Assembly (NCBI GenBank): GCA_002478955.1
Contig: DLKK01000089.1
Location: 1 to 34,145 of the forward strand
Direction of reading: 5' to 3'
DNA: 34,145 bases
Source: Treponema sp. UBA7590
Lineage (GTDB): Bacteria > Spirochaetota > Spirochaetia > Treponematales > Treponemataceae
Shown here one piece after another: positions 23,467 through 31,075 of the stretch. The position numbers and the translations under genes were made by a program. The notes below the pieces were generated by a model, which saw only the letters and a list, made by a program, of their open reading frames with translations, was not told the DNA's origin and made no database searches. Each line of letters opens with the position of its first letter. Positions within the stretch are counted from its first letter, which is position 1.

Positions 23467-24704
23467 TTATTCCCCCTCCCCAAACAATGCCTTGTACGGC
23501 ACAATTATCTCATCCCCCTTCTGCACAAAAATCTCGTTTTCAAAATTTAAATCATCAAGGATTTTATCGGCCTGGAGTTTTATCTGCTCTGTTCCGCGCT
23601 GGATGTAGGTGTTTTCAAGGTCGGAAAAAACTGTGAAAAGGTCGCGGTTTCTTCTGAGGAGGGAAGCGTATGTTTCCGTGGTAAAAAATGAAAGTTTTCT
23701 TCTATATATATTGTATGCGCGCGCATTGTAGGCATCAGTTTCGGAGTAGCCGTTTGCAGGGTTTTTTATTACGCCTTTTACTTCAATAAATGATTGAATT
23801 TCATTTTGATCTGGAATGTAAATTGAATCCATGTCTGCCAGCAAAAAATTCTTTTCTATTGAATTTTTGTCCAGGTAGATAATTTTCTTGTGTGTTTCGC
23901 TTTGGTTGCTTGAGTCTTCAAAACGTAGAAGTTGAATTTTAAAAAGATTTGCGGTTTTTGTGGTTCCTTTTGCATAGATGTTGATTAATTCTGAAAGATT
24001 TTCATCTTTTAAGAGTTCGTATGTTCCTGCGCGTTCCACTGAGCCGGAAATTGAGACTTTTCTGTCTGTCTTGAAAAATTCAATTTCATCGCCTGGACGC
24101 AAATATGGATTTTCGGAAAAATCAGCGTTTCTTTTTGCCTTGAACAAGTCGCAGGTTTTTGTTTTTCCATTTGCGCTTTTTATTTTTACATTCCGTGTTG
24201 AAGAAAATTGTGTAAGCTCCGCGGCTGGCAAAATATCAGAAAGTCGTGTTAAAGCCCATGCTTTTGTTGTGTGCGCGGAAAGAACTTCGCCTTTTATCAA
24301 GACATTGAAAACGCTTGGCTGGAGCATTGCAAAAGTCACAACGCTCAAAGGGTAGTTGTGCATTACAAGTGTTTCTATGTTTTTTTTAAGTTGAATAAAG
24401 GAAAGATTTTCGCAGTTTATCGCGCCAAGATTTGCAATTTTGATTTTGTATGTTGAATCAACGATTATTGTATAGGAATTTCCGGCTCCATTCTGATAAA
24501 AGGAAAGTGTATACACATCTCCGGCAGTGACTTTGTAATTTTTTTCTGCCATTGCAAGCTGCGCATTTGCAGAAAAAAACTCATTTTTTATATTGTTTGC
24601 TTCTCCCCCCCCCCTTGACAAATTGCGGGTTGCGGTTTTAGGCAGATAAGAATACTGAAAATCAATGCGAATGTGTTTGTTTTCTTTGTGTAATGTGAAT
24701 TCAA
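23467..24704 (-). CDS. SLBB-type polysaccharide export protein, phase-OFF and C-terminally short
   Basis: Read on the reverse strand from TTG at 24704 (GGAG 8 nt upstream), the first 30 codons give a signal peptide (TKKTNTFALIFSILICL, then AICQ). They run into ten G (24614-24605), after which the frame stops at 24588 as a 38-residue product. The frame of the main body (EANNIKNEFFSANAQLAMAE, VTAGDVYTLSFY, KVSISGSVERAGTYELLKDE) connects only if the tract is 8 or 11 G. This copy is therefore OFF. The body is a Wza-like Poly_export domain plus one SLBB domain, paralogous to the protein at 25914-27518. It lacks the second SLBB domain and C-terminal helix, ending in YKALFGEGE. Wza-like proteins form outer-membrane or periplasmic glycan export channels. 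Sequencing error in the tract is the main caution. Confidence 0.85.
24605..24614 (-). repeat. Poly-G tract (G10 on the coding strand) at the signal-peptide junction
   Basis: Ten C on the forward strand. The tract starts on a codon boundary of the signal-peptide frame; the export-domain frame needs a length of 3n+2, so 10 is out of frame. Confidence 0.92.
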
Positions 24705-24735
24705 AACTTTATCTCCATGAAATATTTATTTTGTT

Positions 24736-24764
24736 CAAATATCGAGTTTTTTTTGAATAGTCAA
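24736..24764 (-). promoter_or_regulatory. Promoter of the phase-variable SLBB gene
   Basis: On the reverse strand TTGACT (24764-24759) and TATTTG (24741-24736) are 17 bp apart, 13 nt before the GGAG ribosome binding site. It is divergent from the Wzz promoter. Confidence 0.5.
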
Positions 24765-24826
24765 ATTGACGTGCTTTTTTCGGTGATTTATTCAATTTTT
24801 TTTCTAAACCAATAAAACTCAATATC

Positions 24827-24855
24827 TTGATTTAAGCTTTCTTATTATTTATACT
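24827..24855 (+). promoter_or_regulatory. Promoter giving a leaderless Wzz transcript
   Basis: TTGATT (24827-24832) and TATACT (24850-24855) are exactly 17 bp apart. The -10 box ends 6 nt before the ATG at 24862. The intervening bases are all A, with no Shine-Dalgarno. Confidence 0.7.
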
Positions 24856-24861
24856 AAAAAA

Positions 24862-25890
24862 ATGGAAAATTTACAAGATTCGGAAAGTGTCGCTGCTAAA
24901 AATGTTGAAAATAATGATGATGAGATTTCGCTTTTGGATTTAGTGGCGGTTCTGCTTCATTACAAGAAGATGATAATTTTGGTTACGGCGATTGCAATGG
25001 TTTTTGCGGTTGTTTTTTCTATTATATCAATAAAAATGCCGCCGGAAAAATCTCCGTTGCCAAATAAATATACGCCAATGGCTCATATGCTCATAAAAGA
25101 GGAATCTTCTGGTGGCGGTTTGTCTTCTAGTCTTTCTTCGTTGGCTGGATTGGCAGGAATTAGCGTTGGTGGTTCTGGTTCTTCAAGAAGTTCTCTTGCC
25201 ACTTATCTTAGTTCTTCAAATGAGTATCTTGATGCGGTTGCTAAAGAATTTAATCTTACTGAACGCTACAAGATAGAAAAATCTCCGCTTGCAAGCACCC
25301 GCAAGGCGCTGAAAAAGACTCTTACTTCTGATTATGATGAGGACAGTTCTGTTTTTACAATAAGTTTTACTGATATTGACCCGGTTTTTGCAAGAAATGT
25401 TGTGAATTTTGCGGTTGACTGGATGCAAACCCGTTTTGATGAGCTTGGTCTTGATACAAACAGAATTGAAAAGAAGAATCTTGAGGTCAGCGTTGAGGCG
25501 ACTTACAAAGAAATCTTAAAGCTTGAACATCAGGCGCAGAATCTTGGTTCAAATCTGAGCAGCGGAGTTTCAATTTGGAACGGTCAGAATGTTTCTATTG
25601 AAATTGCGCGAATTCAGATGGAGCTAAATGCACAGCAGAAAGTTTACGAGCAGCTGAAAACCCAGTATGAGCTTTTAAAAGTAAAAATGCAGAGCGAGCA
25701 GCCGGTTTTCCAGATTCTTGAACGTCCGGAAATTCCTGATATGAAAAGCAGTCCAAGCCGTGGTAAGCTTTGTATTATTATAACTTTTGCGGCAATATTT
25801 ATTTCTATCTTTATGGCTTTTGCGTTGAATGCCTGGCACAACATAAAAAATGATCCGGAAGCGCGTAAAAAATTGAATCTTAAAAAATAG
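24862..25890 (+). CDS. Wzz-family polysaccharide chain-length determinant
   Basis: 342 residues. Two membrane helices frame a periplasmic domain: TM1 at about residues 37-57 (MIILVTAIAMVFAVVFSIIS) and TM2 near residue 300-325 (LCIIITFAAIFISIFMAFAL), preceded by the proline-rich LERPEIPDMKSSPSRGK typical of Wzz/PCP proteins. A Ser/Gly-rich loop (SSGGGLSSSLSSLAGLAGIS) and a coiled-coil region (EIARIQMELNAQQKVYEQLK) lie between. There is no kinase domain, so it is the PCP-1/Wzz type. These oligomerise in the inner membrane and set glycan length with Wzy. The SLBB export gene follows after 23 bp. The start is unambiguous because the -10 box lies 6 nt upstream. Confidence 0.88.
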   Translation: MENLQDSESVAAKNVENNDDEISLLDLVAVLLHYKKMIILVTAIAMVFAVVFSIISIKMPPEKSPLPNKYTPMAHMLIKEESSGGGLSSSLSSLAGLAGISVGGSGSSRSSLATYLSSSNEYLDAVAKEFNLTERYKIEKSPLASTRKALKKTLTSDYDEDSSVFTISFTDIDPVFARNVVNFAVDWMQTRFDELGLDTNRIEKKNLEVSVEATYKEILKLEHQAQNLGSNLSSGVSIWNGQNVSIEIARIQMELNAQQKVYEQLKTQYELLKVKMQSEQPVFQILERPEIPDMKSSPSRGKLCIIITFAAIFISIFMAFALNAWHNIKNDPEARKKLNLKK

Positions 25891-25913
25891 AATATAATAG
25901 AAGAGATGTTAAG

Positions 25914-27518
25914 ATGAAAAAAATAAATCGAAGTATAAAATTTTTATCATTGTGTCTGTCCGCATTGTTTTGTGCAGGTATTGTTTTTGGTCAGACCCAG
26001 AGCCAAATTCTGAATCAGCTTAAAAATCAGGGGAACTCTTCTTCGGAAAGTTCGCAGGATTCTTCTGGAAAAACAAAAATTGATATTACAAAATATGCAA
26101 ACGCAAAAAAACTTACTGATTCAGCGAATGAAAATTTAGTTCCTGATGCCCAGCTTGCAATGTCGCGCGCGGATTATCCGGTTACTGCCGGAGATATTTA
26201 TGCGTTGGCTTTTTCGGTTGGTTCTAGCCCGGTAACTTATTCAATTCCGCTTGATTCTAGTTATAAACTGCGGATTGCGAATCTTGGCGTTATAAATGCA
26301 AATGGTCTTACGTTTCTTGAATTAAAAGATCAGGTTACAAAGATTGTGCAGAAAAACTATCCGATGGGCGGCGTACAGTTTGTTCTGACTGCGCCTGCGG
26401 TTTTTACGGTCGCTATTGCCGGTGAAGTTATTGAAACCACTGAAAAAAATATTTGGGCGTTGGCGCGTCTTTCTTCTTTTATAAGCGATAATTTTACGGA
26501 TTATTCTTCGTTAAGGAAAATTACTGTGCAGTCGGCGAGCGGTGAATCCAAGGATTATGATTTGTTCAAGGCGATTCGCTACGGTGATTTGTCGCAGGAT
26601 CCGTTTTTGCGCCCGGGTGATAAAATTATTGTAAATAAAATTGACAGAAAAGTTTCTGTTGATGGAGCAGTTCGTCGCCCGGGTGATTACGAGTTGCTTG
26701 CCGGTGAAAATTTAAAGGCTCTGATTGATTTGTATGGCGATGGTCCTACTCCGTTCAGTGATTTGAGCAGGATTGAGCTTTCGCGTTTTATAACAGAAAA
26801 AGAGTCTGCCGGTGAAAAAATTTATTTGAACAAAGAAAATTACGAGAATGACTACGAGCTTCTTTGCTACGATTCTGTGAAAATTTCTACTTTTAGCGAT
26901 TTGAGTCCGCATATTTTTGTTGAAGGTGCGATTTCTGAAGGTGTTGCGGATGAAACTGTAAAACTTGAGAATTCAAATGTTTCAAAAAAATTGTCATTTG
27001 ATTTTTCTGAAGGCGAAGATTACGCGTTTTTTATAAGAAAAAACAAGGATATTCTTACAGAAGTTTCAGACCTTGAGCACGCCTATATACTCCGGGATGG
27101 CGAAAAAATTGAGCTGAATCTTTTGCCGGTTTTGTATGACGCTTCTTATTACGCAAAGATTGAGATGAAAAACAACGACACGCTTTTGATTCCATTCAAG
27201 CAGTTTTTTGTTTCTGTTTCTGGCGCAGTTTATCTTCCGGGGCGTTATCCGTATATTCCGGACAGAACGTGGGATTATTACATTGGACTTGCCGGCGGTT
27301 TTATAAAGGAAAAAAATTCCGGTGAAGCGATTGTTATTACTGACGTTAATGGAAAAAAGCACAAGAAATCTGAATTTATTCAGCCGGAAATGCGGATTGA
27401 GGCGAAGGCAAACAGCGGTTTGTATTATTTTAACCAGTATGCGCCGATTATAACAACGATACTTTCTGCGGTCAGCACAAGTATTTCTGTGCTGGCGGTT
27501 ACCGGCGTTATTAATTAG
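25914..27518 (+). CDS. Wza-like SLBB polysaccharide export protein (full length)
   Basis: 534 residues. Signal peptide at residues 1-26 (IKFLSLCLSALFCAGIVFGQ). A low-complexity Ser/Gln-rich linker precedes the Poly_export domain (LVPDAQLAMSRADYPVTAGD, then SYKLRIANLGVINANGLTFL). SLBB domains are at about residues 244-270 (VSVDGAVRRPGDYELLAGE) and 430-460 (FVSVSGAVYLPGRYPYIPD, then YYIGLAGGF). A C-terminal hydrophobic helix (TTILSAVSTSISVLAVTGVI) resembles the membrane-inserting helix of Wza. No lipobox cysteine is seen. It follows wzz by 23 bp and is presumably co-transcribed. It is the constitutive paralogue of the phase-variable copy on the opposite strand, and would carry glycan across the periplasm and outer membrane. 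Confidence 0.9.
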   Translation: MKKINRSIKFLSLCLSALFCAGIVFGQTQSQILNQLKNQGNSSSESSQDSSGKTKIDITKYANAKKLTDSANENLVPDAQLAMSRADYPVTAGDIYALAFSVGSSPVTYSIPLDSSYKLRIANLGVINANGLTFLELKDQVTKIVQKNYPMGGVQFVLTAPAVFTVAIAGEVIETTEKNIWALARLSSFISDNFTDYSSLRKITVQSASGESKDYDLFKAIRYGDLSQDPFLRPGDKIIVNKIDRKVSVDGAVRRPGDYELLAGENLKALIDLYGDGPTPFSDLSRIELSRFITEKESAGEKIYLNKENYENDYELLCYDSVKISTFSDLSPHIFVEGAISEGVADETVKLENSNVSKKLSFDFSEGEDYAFFIRKNKDILTEVSDLEHAYILRDGEKIELNLLPVLYDASYYAKIEMKNNDTLLIPFKQFFVSVSGAVYLPGRYPYIPDRTWDYYIGLAGGFIKEKNSGEAIVITDVNGKKHKKSEFIQPEMRIEAKANSGLYYFNQYAPIITTILSAVSTSISVLAVTGVIN

Positions 27519-27529
27519 ATGAAGTGGCG

Positions 27530-27585
27530 GTCATTGGGCCTGTCGGAATGACAAATTCTTAAGGTTTCGACAAGCTCAACCACCT
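27530..27585. repeat. Imperfect inverted repeat downstream of the SLBB gene
   Basis: TTGGGCCTGTCGGAA (around 27535-27549) is an imperfect inverse of TTTCGACAAGCTCAA (around 27566-27580). GTCATT/AATGAC flank the first arm. The GTTTCGACAAGCTCAACCAC type of word is a familiar interspersed sequence in bacterial genomes. Only one copy is visible here. Confidence 0.45.
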
Positions 27586-27625
27586 CGAGTTTGTTGTAAA
27601 AAATCTAACAATAAATAGGTAAAAA

Positions 27626-27667
27626 GGCTGATTCTGCTGGAATTTGGGCGGAATCGGTCTTTTTTTT
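27626..27667 (+). terminator. Terminator of the wzz-SLBB operon
   Basis: GGCTGATTC (27626-27634) pairs with GAATCGGTC (27651-27659), 9 bp with two G-U pairs. It is followed by eight T (27660-27667). Confidence 0.85.
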
Positions 27668-27761
27668 GTTTAAATTTGGTTGGTAAATTTGATTTGGGGA
27701 ATTAATATGAGACTGTTGGCTTTGCAATGTTCGGCTCTTACCTGCGAGCTTGCAGAGTTAG

Positions 27762-27895
27762 GGATTGTAGGGGCAGCGAAGCTGTTGTTTTGGTGGTGAT
27801 TGAGCGTGCCGAAATCACCGCCAAAACAATGGAGTGCGAACGAAACCCCGGAAAGCCCGACCGCCGTAGGCGGGAACTTCCAAATGAAAAATTAA
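27762..27895 (+). repeat. Dispersed GC-rich repeat element, copy 2, with a 17-bp hairpin
   Basis: Related to copy 1 at 20150-20272. GGGGCAGCGAAGCTG leads into TTGTTTTGGTGGTGATT (27785-27801), which pairs with 27813-27829 over 17 bp (one G-U). This is followed by the shared CAATGGAG, AACCCCGGA, CGTAG and CCAAAT words. GGGG (27770-27773) can also pair with CCCC (27846-27849). Outside this and the terminator, the 409-bp gap 27519-27927 holds no gene I can support. Confidence 0.7.
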
Positions 27896-27927
27896 AATTT
27901 CATCATTGACTTTTTTGAGAGGTATAA

Positions 27928-29046
27928 ATGTCTAGAGTTTACAATTTTAGTGCTGGTCCTTCTTGTTTGCCAGAAGAGGTTTTGGCTGAATGTGCGGCGG
28001 AAATGCTTGATTATAAGGGAACTGGTCAGTCGGTTATGGAAATGAGTCACCGTTCCAAGGCTTTTGAACCGATTATTCAGGATGCGGAGGCTATGGTCCG
28101 AAAACTGATGAATGTGCCTGAAAACTACAAGGTTTTGTTCCTGCAGGGCGGCGGTTCTACTCAGTTTGCGATGGTTGCGGAAAATCTTGGAATTCATTCT
28201 GGAAAAGCGGCTTACATAGAGACTGGCGTGTGGGCGAAAAAGGCTGCGGCTGAGGCTAAGCATTTGGGCGTTGATGTTGATATTATCGCATCATCTAAGG
28301 ACAAGGGCTATTCTTATATTCCGCGTGTTGAAAAGGTTGAGGGCGACTACGATTACGTTTACATTTGCTTTAACAACACGATTATGGGAACGCACTACGG
28401 ATATATTCCTGAGACTGGAAAGATTCCTTTGGTTGCGGATATTTCTTCTTGTGTTCTTTCTGAGCCGCTGGATATTTCTAAGTTTGGAATGGTTTTTGCC
28501 GGTGCGCAGAAGAATCTTGCGCCGGCTGGTGTTACTTTGGTCATTATCCGCGAGGATTTGATTACTGATTCTCCGCGCGCGGGAACTCCTACAATGTTGT
28601 GCTACAAAACTCATGCGGACGCGGATTCTATGTACAATACGCCGCCGTGCTACACAATTTATGTTTTGGGAAAAGTTCTTCATTGGATTGAAAAAAACGG
28701 TGGCGCACAAGGAATGTTGAAACGCAACAAGGAAAAGGCTGATTATTTGTATAATTTCCTTGATTCAAGCAATTTTTATCATGCGACAGCTCAACTTGGA
28801 AGCCGCTCTTTGATGAATGTTCCGTTCCTTACAAAATATTCCACTGGAGCAACTGACGAGGCAAGTCTTGCGAAAGAAAAAGAAATCAACGACAAATTTG
28901 TAAAGGAAGCTGCGGCAGCCGGACTTGTTAATTTGAAAGGACACCGGCTTGTTGGCGGAATGCGCGCTTCTATTTACAATGCAATGAGTTTGGACGGCGT
29001 AAAAGCCCTTGTTGAATTCATGAAGAAATTTGCTGCGGAGAATTAG
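27928..29046 (+). CDS. serC: Phosphoserine aminotransferase
   Basis: 372 residues. VYNFSAGPSCLPEEVL, DYKGTGQSVMEMSHRSKAFE, FLQGGGSTQFAMVAENL and FNNTIMGTHYG are standard SerC motifs. The PLP lysine is K195 in FAGAQKNLAPAGVTLVII. The C-terminal HRLVGGMRASIYNAMSLDGV is also diagnostic. This cytosolic enzyme converts 3-phosphohydroxypyruvate and glutamate to phosphoserine. GAGAGG precedes the ATG. The 3-phosphoglycerate dehydrogenase gene follows 69 bp later, giving two consecutive steps of serine synthesis in one probable operon. Confidence 0.97.
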   Translation: MSRVYNFSAGPSCLPEEVLAECAAEMLDYKGTGQSVMEMSHRSKAFEPIIQDAEAMVRKLMNVPENYKVLFLQGGGSTQFAMVAENLGIHSGKAAYIETGVWAKKAAAEAKHLGVDVDIIASSKDKGYSYIPRVEKVEGDYDYVYICFNNTIMGTHYGYIPETGKIPLVADISSCVLSEPLDISKFGMVFAGAQKNLAPAGVTLVIIREDLITDSPRAGTPTMLCYKTHADADSMYNTPPCYTIYVLGKVLHWIEKNGGAQGMLKRNKEKADYLYNFLDSSNFYHATAQLGSRSLMNVPFLTKYSTGATDEASLAKEKEINDKFVKEAAAAGLVNLKGHRLVGGMRASIYNAMSLDGVKALVEFMKKFAAEN

Positions 29047-29115
29047 TGAAAGAGGGATTTTTCTTCCCATTGATAAAACAGTGTGGCTGTTTAAGCCGCA
29101 AAAAAGGAAAAAATT

Positions 29116-30297
29116 ATGAGTTTTAAAATCCAGACATTAAATAAAATTGCTGCCTGCGGCTTGAATCTTCTTGACCGCGACAATTACGAAATCGCCTCGG
29201 AAATTAATAATCCGGACGCGATTCTTGTTCGTTCTGCGGATATGCACCAGATGGCGCTTTCTGAAAATGTAAAGGCTGTTGCGCGTGCCGGGGCCGGAAC
29301 AAACAATATCCCGATTCCTGAATTGACCGAAAAGGGCGTTGTTGTGTTTAATACTCCGGGGGCGAACGCAAATGCGGTGAAGGAACTTGTGATTCTTGGG
29401 CTTTTGCTTGCCAGCCGTCCGGTTCTTTACGCGAACCAGTGGGTAAATTCTCTTGCCGGAAAGGGCGATGAAATTCCTGATTTGGCGGAAAAAGGCAAAT
29501 CTCAGTTTGTTGGTCCTGAATTGAAAGGTAAAACTCTTGGTGTAATCGGGCTTGGCGCAATCGGTGCGATGGTTGCGAATACTGCAATCAAGCTTGGAAT
29601 GAATGTAATCGGTTATGATCCGTTTCTTTCTGTAAAAGCTGCGTGGTCTTTGGATCACAACGTAAAACATTCTGAAACTTTGGAAGGAATCTACAAGAAC
29701 GCTGATTATATTACAATTCACGTTCCGCAGACAAACGACACAAAGGGAATGATTAATGCATCTACAATCAAGCAGATGAAGGATGGAGTTCGCATTTTGA
29801 ATATCGCCCGCGGTGGACTTGTTAACAACGCTGATATTCTGGAAGCTGTGAAGAGCGGAAAAGTTGCCTGCCTTGTAACAGATTTTGCTTCGGAAGAACT
29901 TTTGAACCAGAAGAATATAATTGTTATGCCTCACCTTGGCGCTTCTACTCCTGAAGCTGAAGAAAACTGTGCTTGCATGGCTGCTGAAGAGCTGAAGGAC
30001 TTCCTTGAAAAAGGAAATATCGTAAATTCTGTTAATTTCCCAAAGACAACAACAGAAAATCCGATTCCTTCTGGCGGAACTAGACTTTGCATAAGCCATA
30101 AAAATGTTCCGGATACAATTTCTAAGTTTGCTACAATCTTGGGCGAGGCAAAGCTTAATATCGCCGGAATGATAAACCAGGCGCGTGGCGATGTTGCCTA
30201 CAATCTGATTGATGTTGATGGAATCGTTCCTGAGGAAATCATCCAGAAATTGGCTTCTTGCGACACAGTAACAAGAGTCCGCGCAATCTTGGGATAA
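29116..30297 (+). CDS. serA: D-3-phosphoglycerate dehydrogenase with ACT domain
   Basis: 393 residues. VARAGAGTNNIPIPELTEKG begins the NAD-dependent 2-hydroxyacid dehydrogenase core. TLGVIGLGAIGAMVANTAIK is the NAD fingerprint, NIARGGLVNNADI carries the catalytic Arg, the Glu lies in DFASEELL, and the His in MPHLGASTPEAEEN. A C-terminal ACT domain (from about residue 320: RLCISHKNVPDTISKFATIL) follows, usually the serine feedback site. It oxidises 3-phosphoglycerate to 3-phosphohydroxypyruvate, the step before SerC. AAAAAGGAAA precedes the ATG. The length is like that of the compact (~390-residue) SerA class. Confidence 0.93.
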   Translation: MSFKIQTLNKIAACGLNLLDRDNYEIASEINNPDAILVRSADMHQMALSENVKAVARAGAGTNNIPIPELTEKGVVVFNTPGANANAVKELVILGLLLASRPVLYANQWVNSLAGKGDEIPDLAEKGKSQFVGPELKGKTLGVIGLGAIGAMVANTAIKLGMNVIGYDPFLSVKAAWSLDHNVKHSETLEGIYKNADYITIHVPQTNDTKGMINASTIKQMKDGVRILNIARGGLVNNADILEAVKSGKVACLVTDFASEELLNQKNIIVMPHLGASTPEAEENCACMAAEELKDFLEKGNIVNSVNFPKTTTENPIPSGGTRLCISHKNVPDTISKFATILGEAKLNIAGMINQARGDVAYNLIDVDGIVPEEIIQKLASCDTVTRVRAILG

Positions 30298-30316
30298 ACA
30301 AACCGATAGTTTTTTT

Positions 30317-31030
30317 CTATAATTCAATAGAACCGATTACAGTTGCTTCGTCATCTGCAGTCGGTTTTTTGCTTTTAAAAGTCTTTTGTGGTTCGGTTTT
30401 GTTTTCAGGCTTTTCCCGCTTTTCATTTTTTGCCTTTGGCTTGGGAGTCGCCAGGAATGCGAACATGCTTCCGCAGATTCCACCGGCAATATGCGCCAGG
30501 GTTGAGATGCTTTCGTTTTTGCCGGAGCCAAGAATTTCCCGCCCTATGTAAAGAATCAAAATCAGAATGAAGGAAAGTGGAATCTCGCTTTTTGAAATCG
30601 TGGTGAAAGAAGTCAGAAGAATCATCATAAATGCGATGTCGCTGGAGCCAAGCAGCTGCGAAGGACTAAAGCATACGTTCAAAACTCCTGTTACCAAAGA
30701 AGTTATTGTCATCATCAGGACAAGAAGACCGGAACCGTAACGTTCTTCGATTACCGGGCCTAGGAGCAAAATAAACGCCATGTTCCCCAGAAAATGATTC
30801 CAGTTGCTGTGGCCAAAAATATGGAATAAAAGCCTGAAATAATCAAGAAAGTTTGAAGGATTGAATGGCGGCTCGGAAGAGGCTCCCGGACAAGTGAAAA
30901 ATGCCGGAATCAGCGTGTTGTGCAAAATTGTGTCCAAAAAAAGAATCACGGCGGCAATCAGCGCGAAAGTCAATGTTGCCGGGGCGTTATAAGTTATCTT
31001 GAAATTTGAAAGAAAATTTTTTTTATTCAT
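30317..31030 (-). CDS. Rhomboid-family intramembrane serine protease with altered GxSG motif
   Basis: 237 residues, six predicted membrane helices. HSNWNHFLGNMAFILLLGPV (residues 74-93) is the conserved rhomboid H-x4-H-x3-N segment. The nucleophile would be S130 in LLGSSDIAF, where the usual GxSG has Asp131 in place of the final Gly. H180 in LAHIAGGICGSMFAF is the catalytic histidine. The Lys/Glu-rich tail (about residues 195-237) is cytoplasmic and disordered. Rhomboids cleave membrane helices. The Gly-to-Asp change beside the nucleophile could lower or alter activity. Start: a TACAAT box ends 6 nt before the ATG with no Shine-Dalgarno. It is divergent from clpS, sharing a 45-bp intergenic region. 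Confidence 0.85.
   Translation of the reverse strand: MNKKNFLSNFKITYNAPATLTFALIAAVILFLDTILHNTLIPAFFTCPGASSEPPFNPSNFLDYFRLLFHIFGHSNWNHFLGNMAFILLLGPVIEERYGSGLLVLMMTITSLVTGVLNVCFSPSQLLGSSDIAFMMILLTSFTTISKSEIPLSFILILILYIGREILGSGKNESISTLAHIAGGICGSMFAFLATPKPKAKNEKREKPENKTEPQKTFKSKKPTADDEATVIGSIEL
30331..30376 (+). terminator. Probable serA terminator embedded in the rhomboid coding end
   Basis: AACCGA (30331-30336) pairs with TCGGTT (30361-30366), with a possible inner CAG/CTG, followed by TTTT-GC-TTTT. It lies wholly inside the last codons of the convergent rhomboid gene. The loop is long, so strength is uncertain. Confidence 0.5.
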
Positions 31031-31036
31031 GCTATT

Positions 31037-31065
31037 ATTGTAGCAGATTATAAATTTATTGTTTA
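31037..31065 (-). promoter_or_regulatory. Rhomboid gene promoter (leaderless type)
   Basis: On the reverse strand TAAACA (31065-31060) and TACAAT (31042-31037) are 17 bp apart, and the -10 box ends 6 nt before the ATG. It overlaps the clpS -10 box (31064-31069). Confidence 0.55.
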
Positions 31066-31069
31066 TATT
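31064..31069 (+). promoter_or_regulatory. clpS -10 box (leaderless type)
   Basis: TATATT ends 6 nt before the clpS ATG at 31076; no ribosome binding site exists. The -35 region is poor. Confidence 0.45.
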
Positions 31070-31075
31070 TAAAAT

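Noticed and set aside
28291..28710. Reverse-strand open frame opposite serC
   Set aside because: Arg-rich low-complexity product typical of an antisense shadow; serC is certain.
29137..30327. Long reverse-strand open frame (396 codons) opposite serA
   Set aside because: It mirrors the SerA coding frame; the product is Arg/Cys/Ser-rich without family motifs, whereas SerA motifs on the forward strand are unmistakable.
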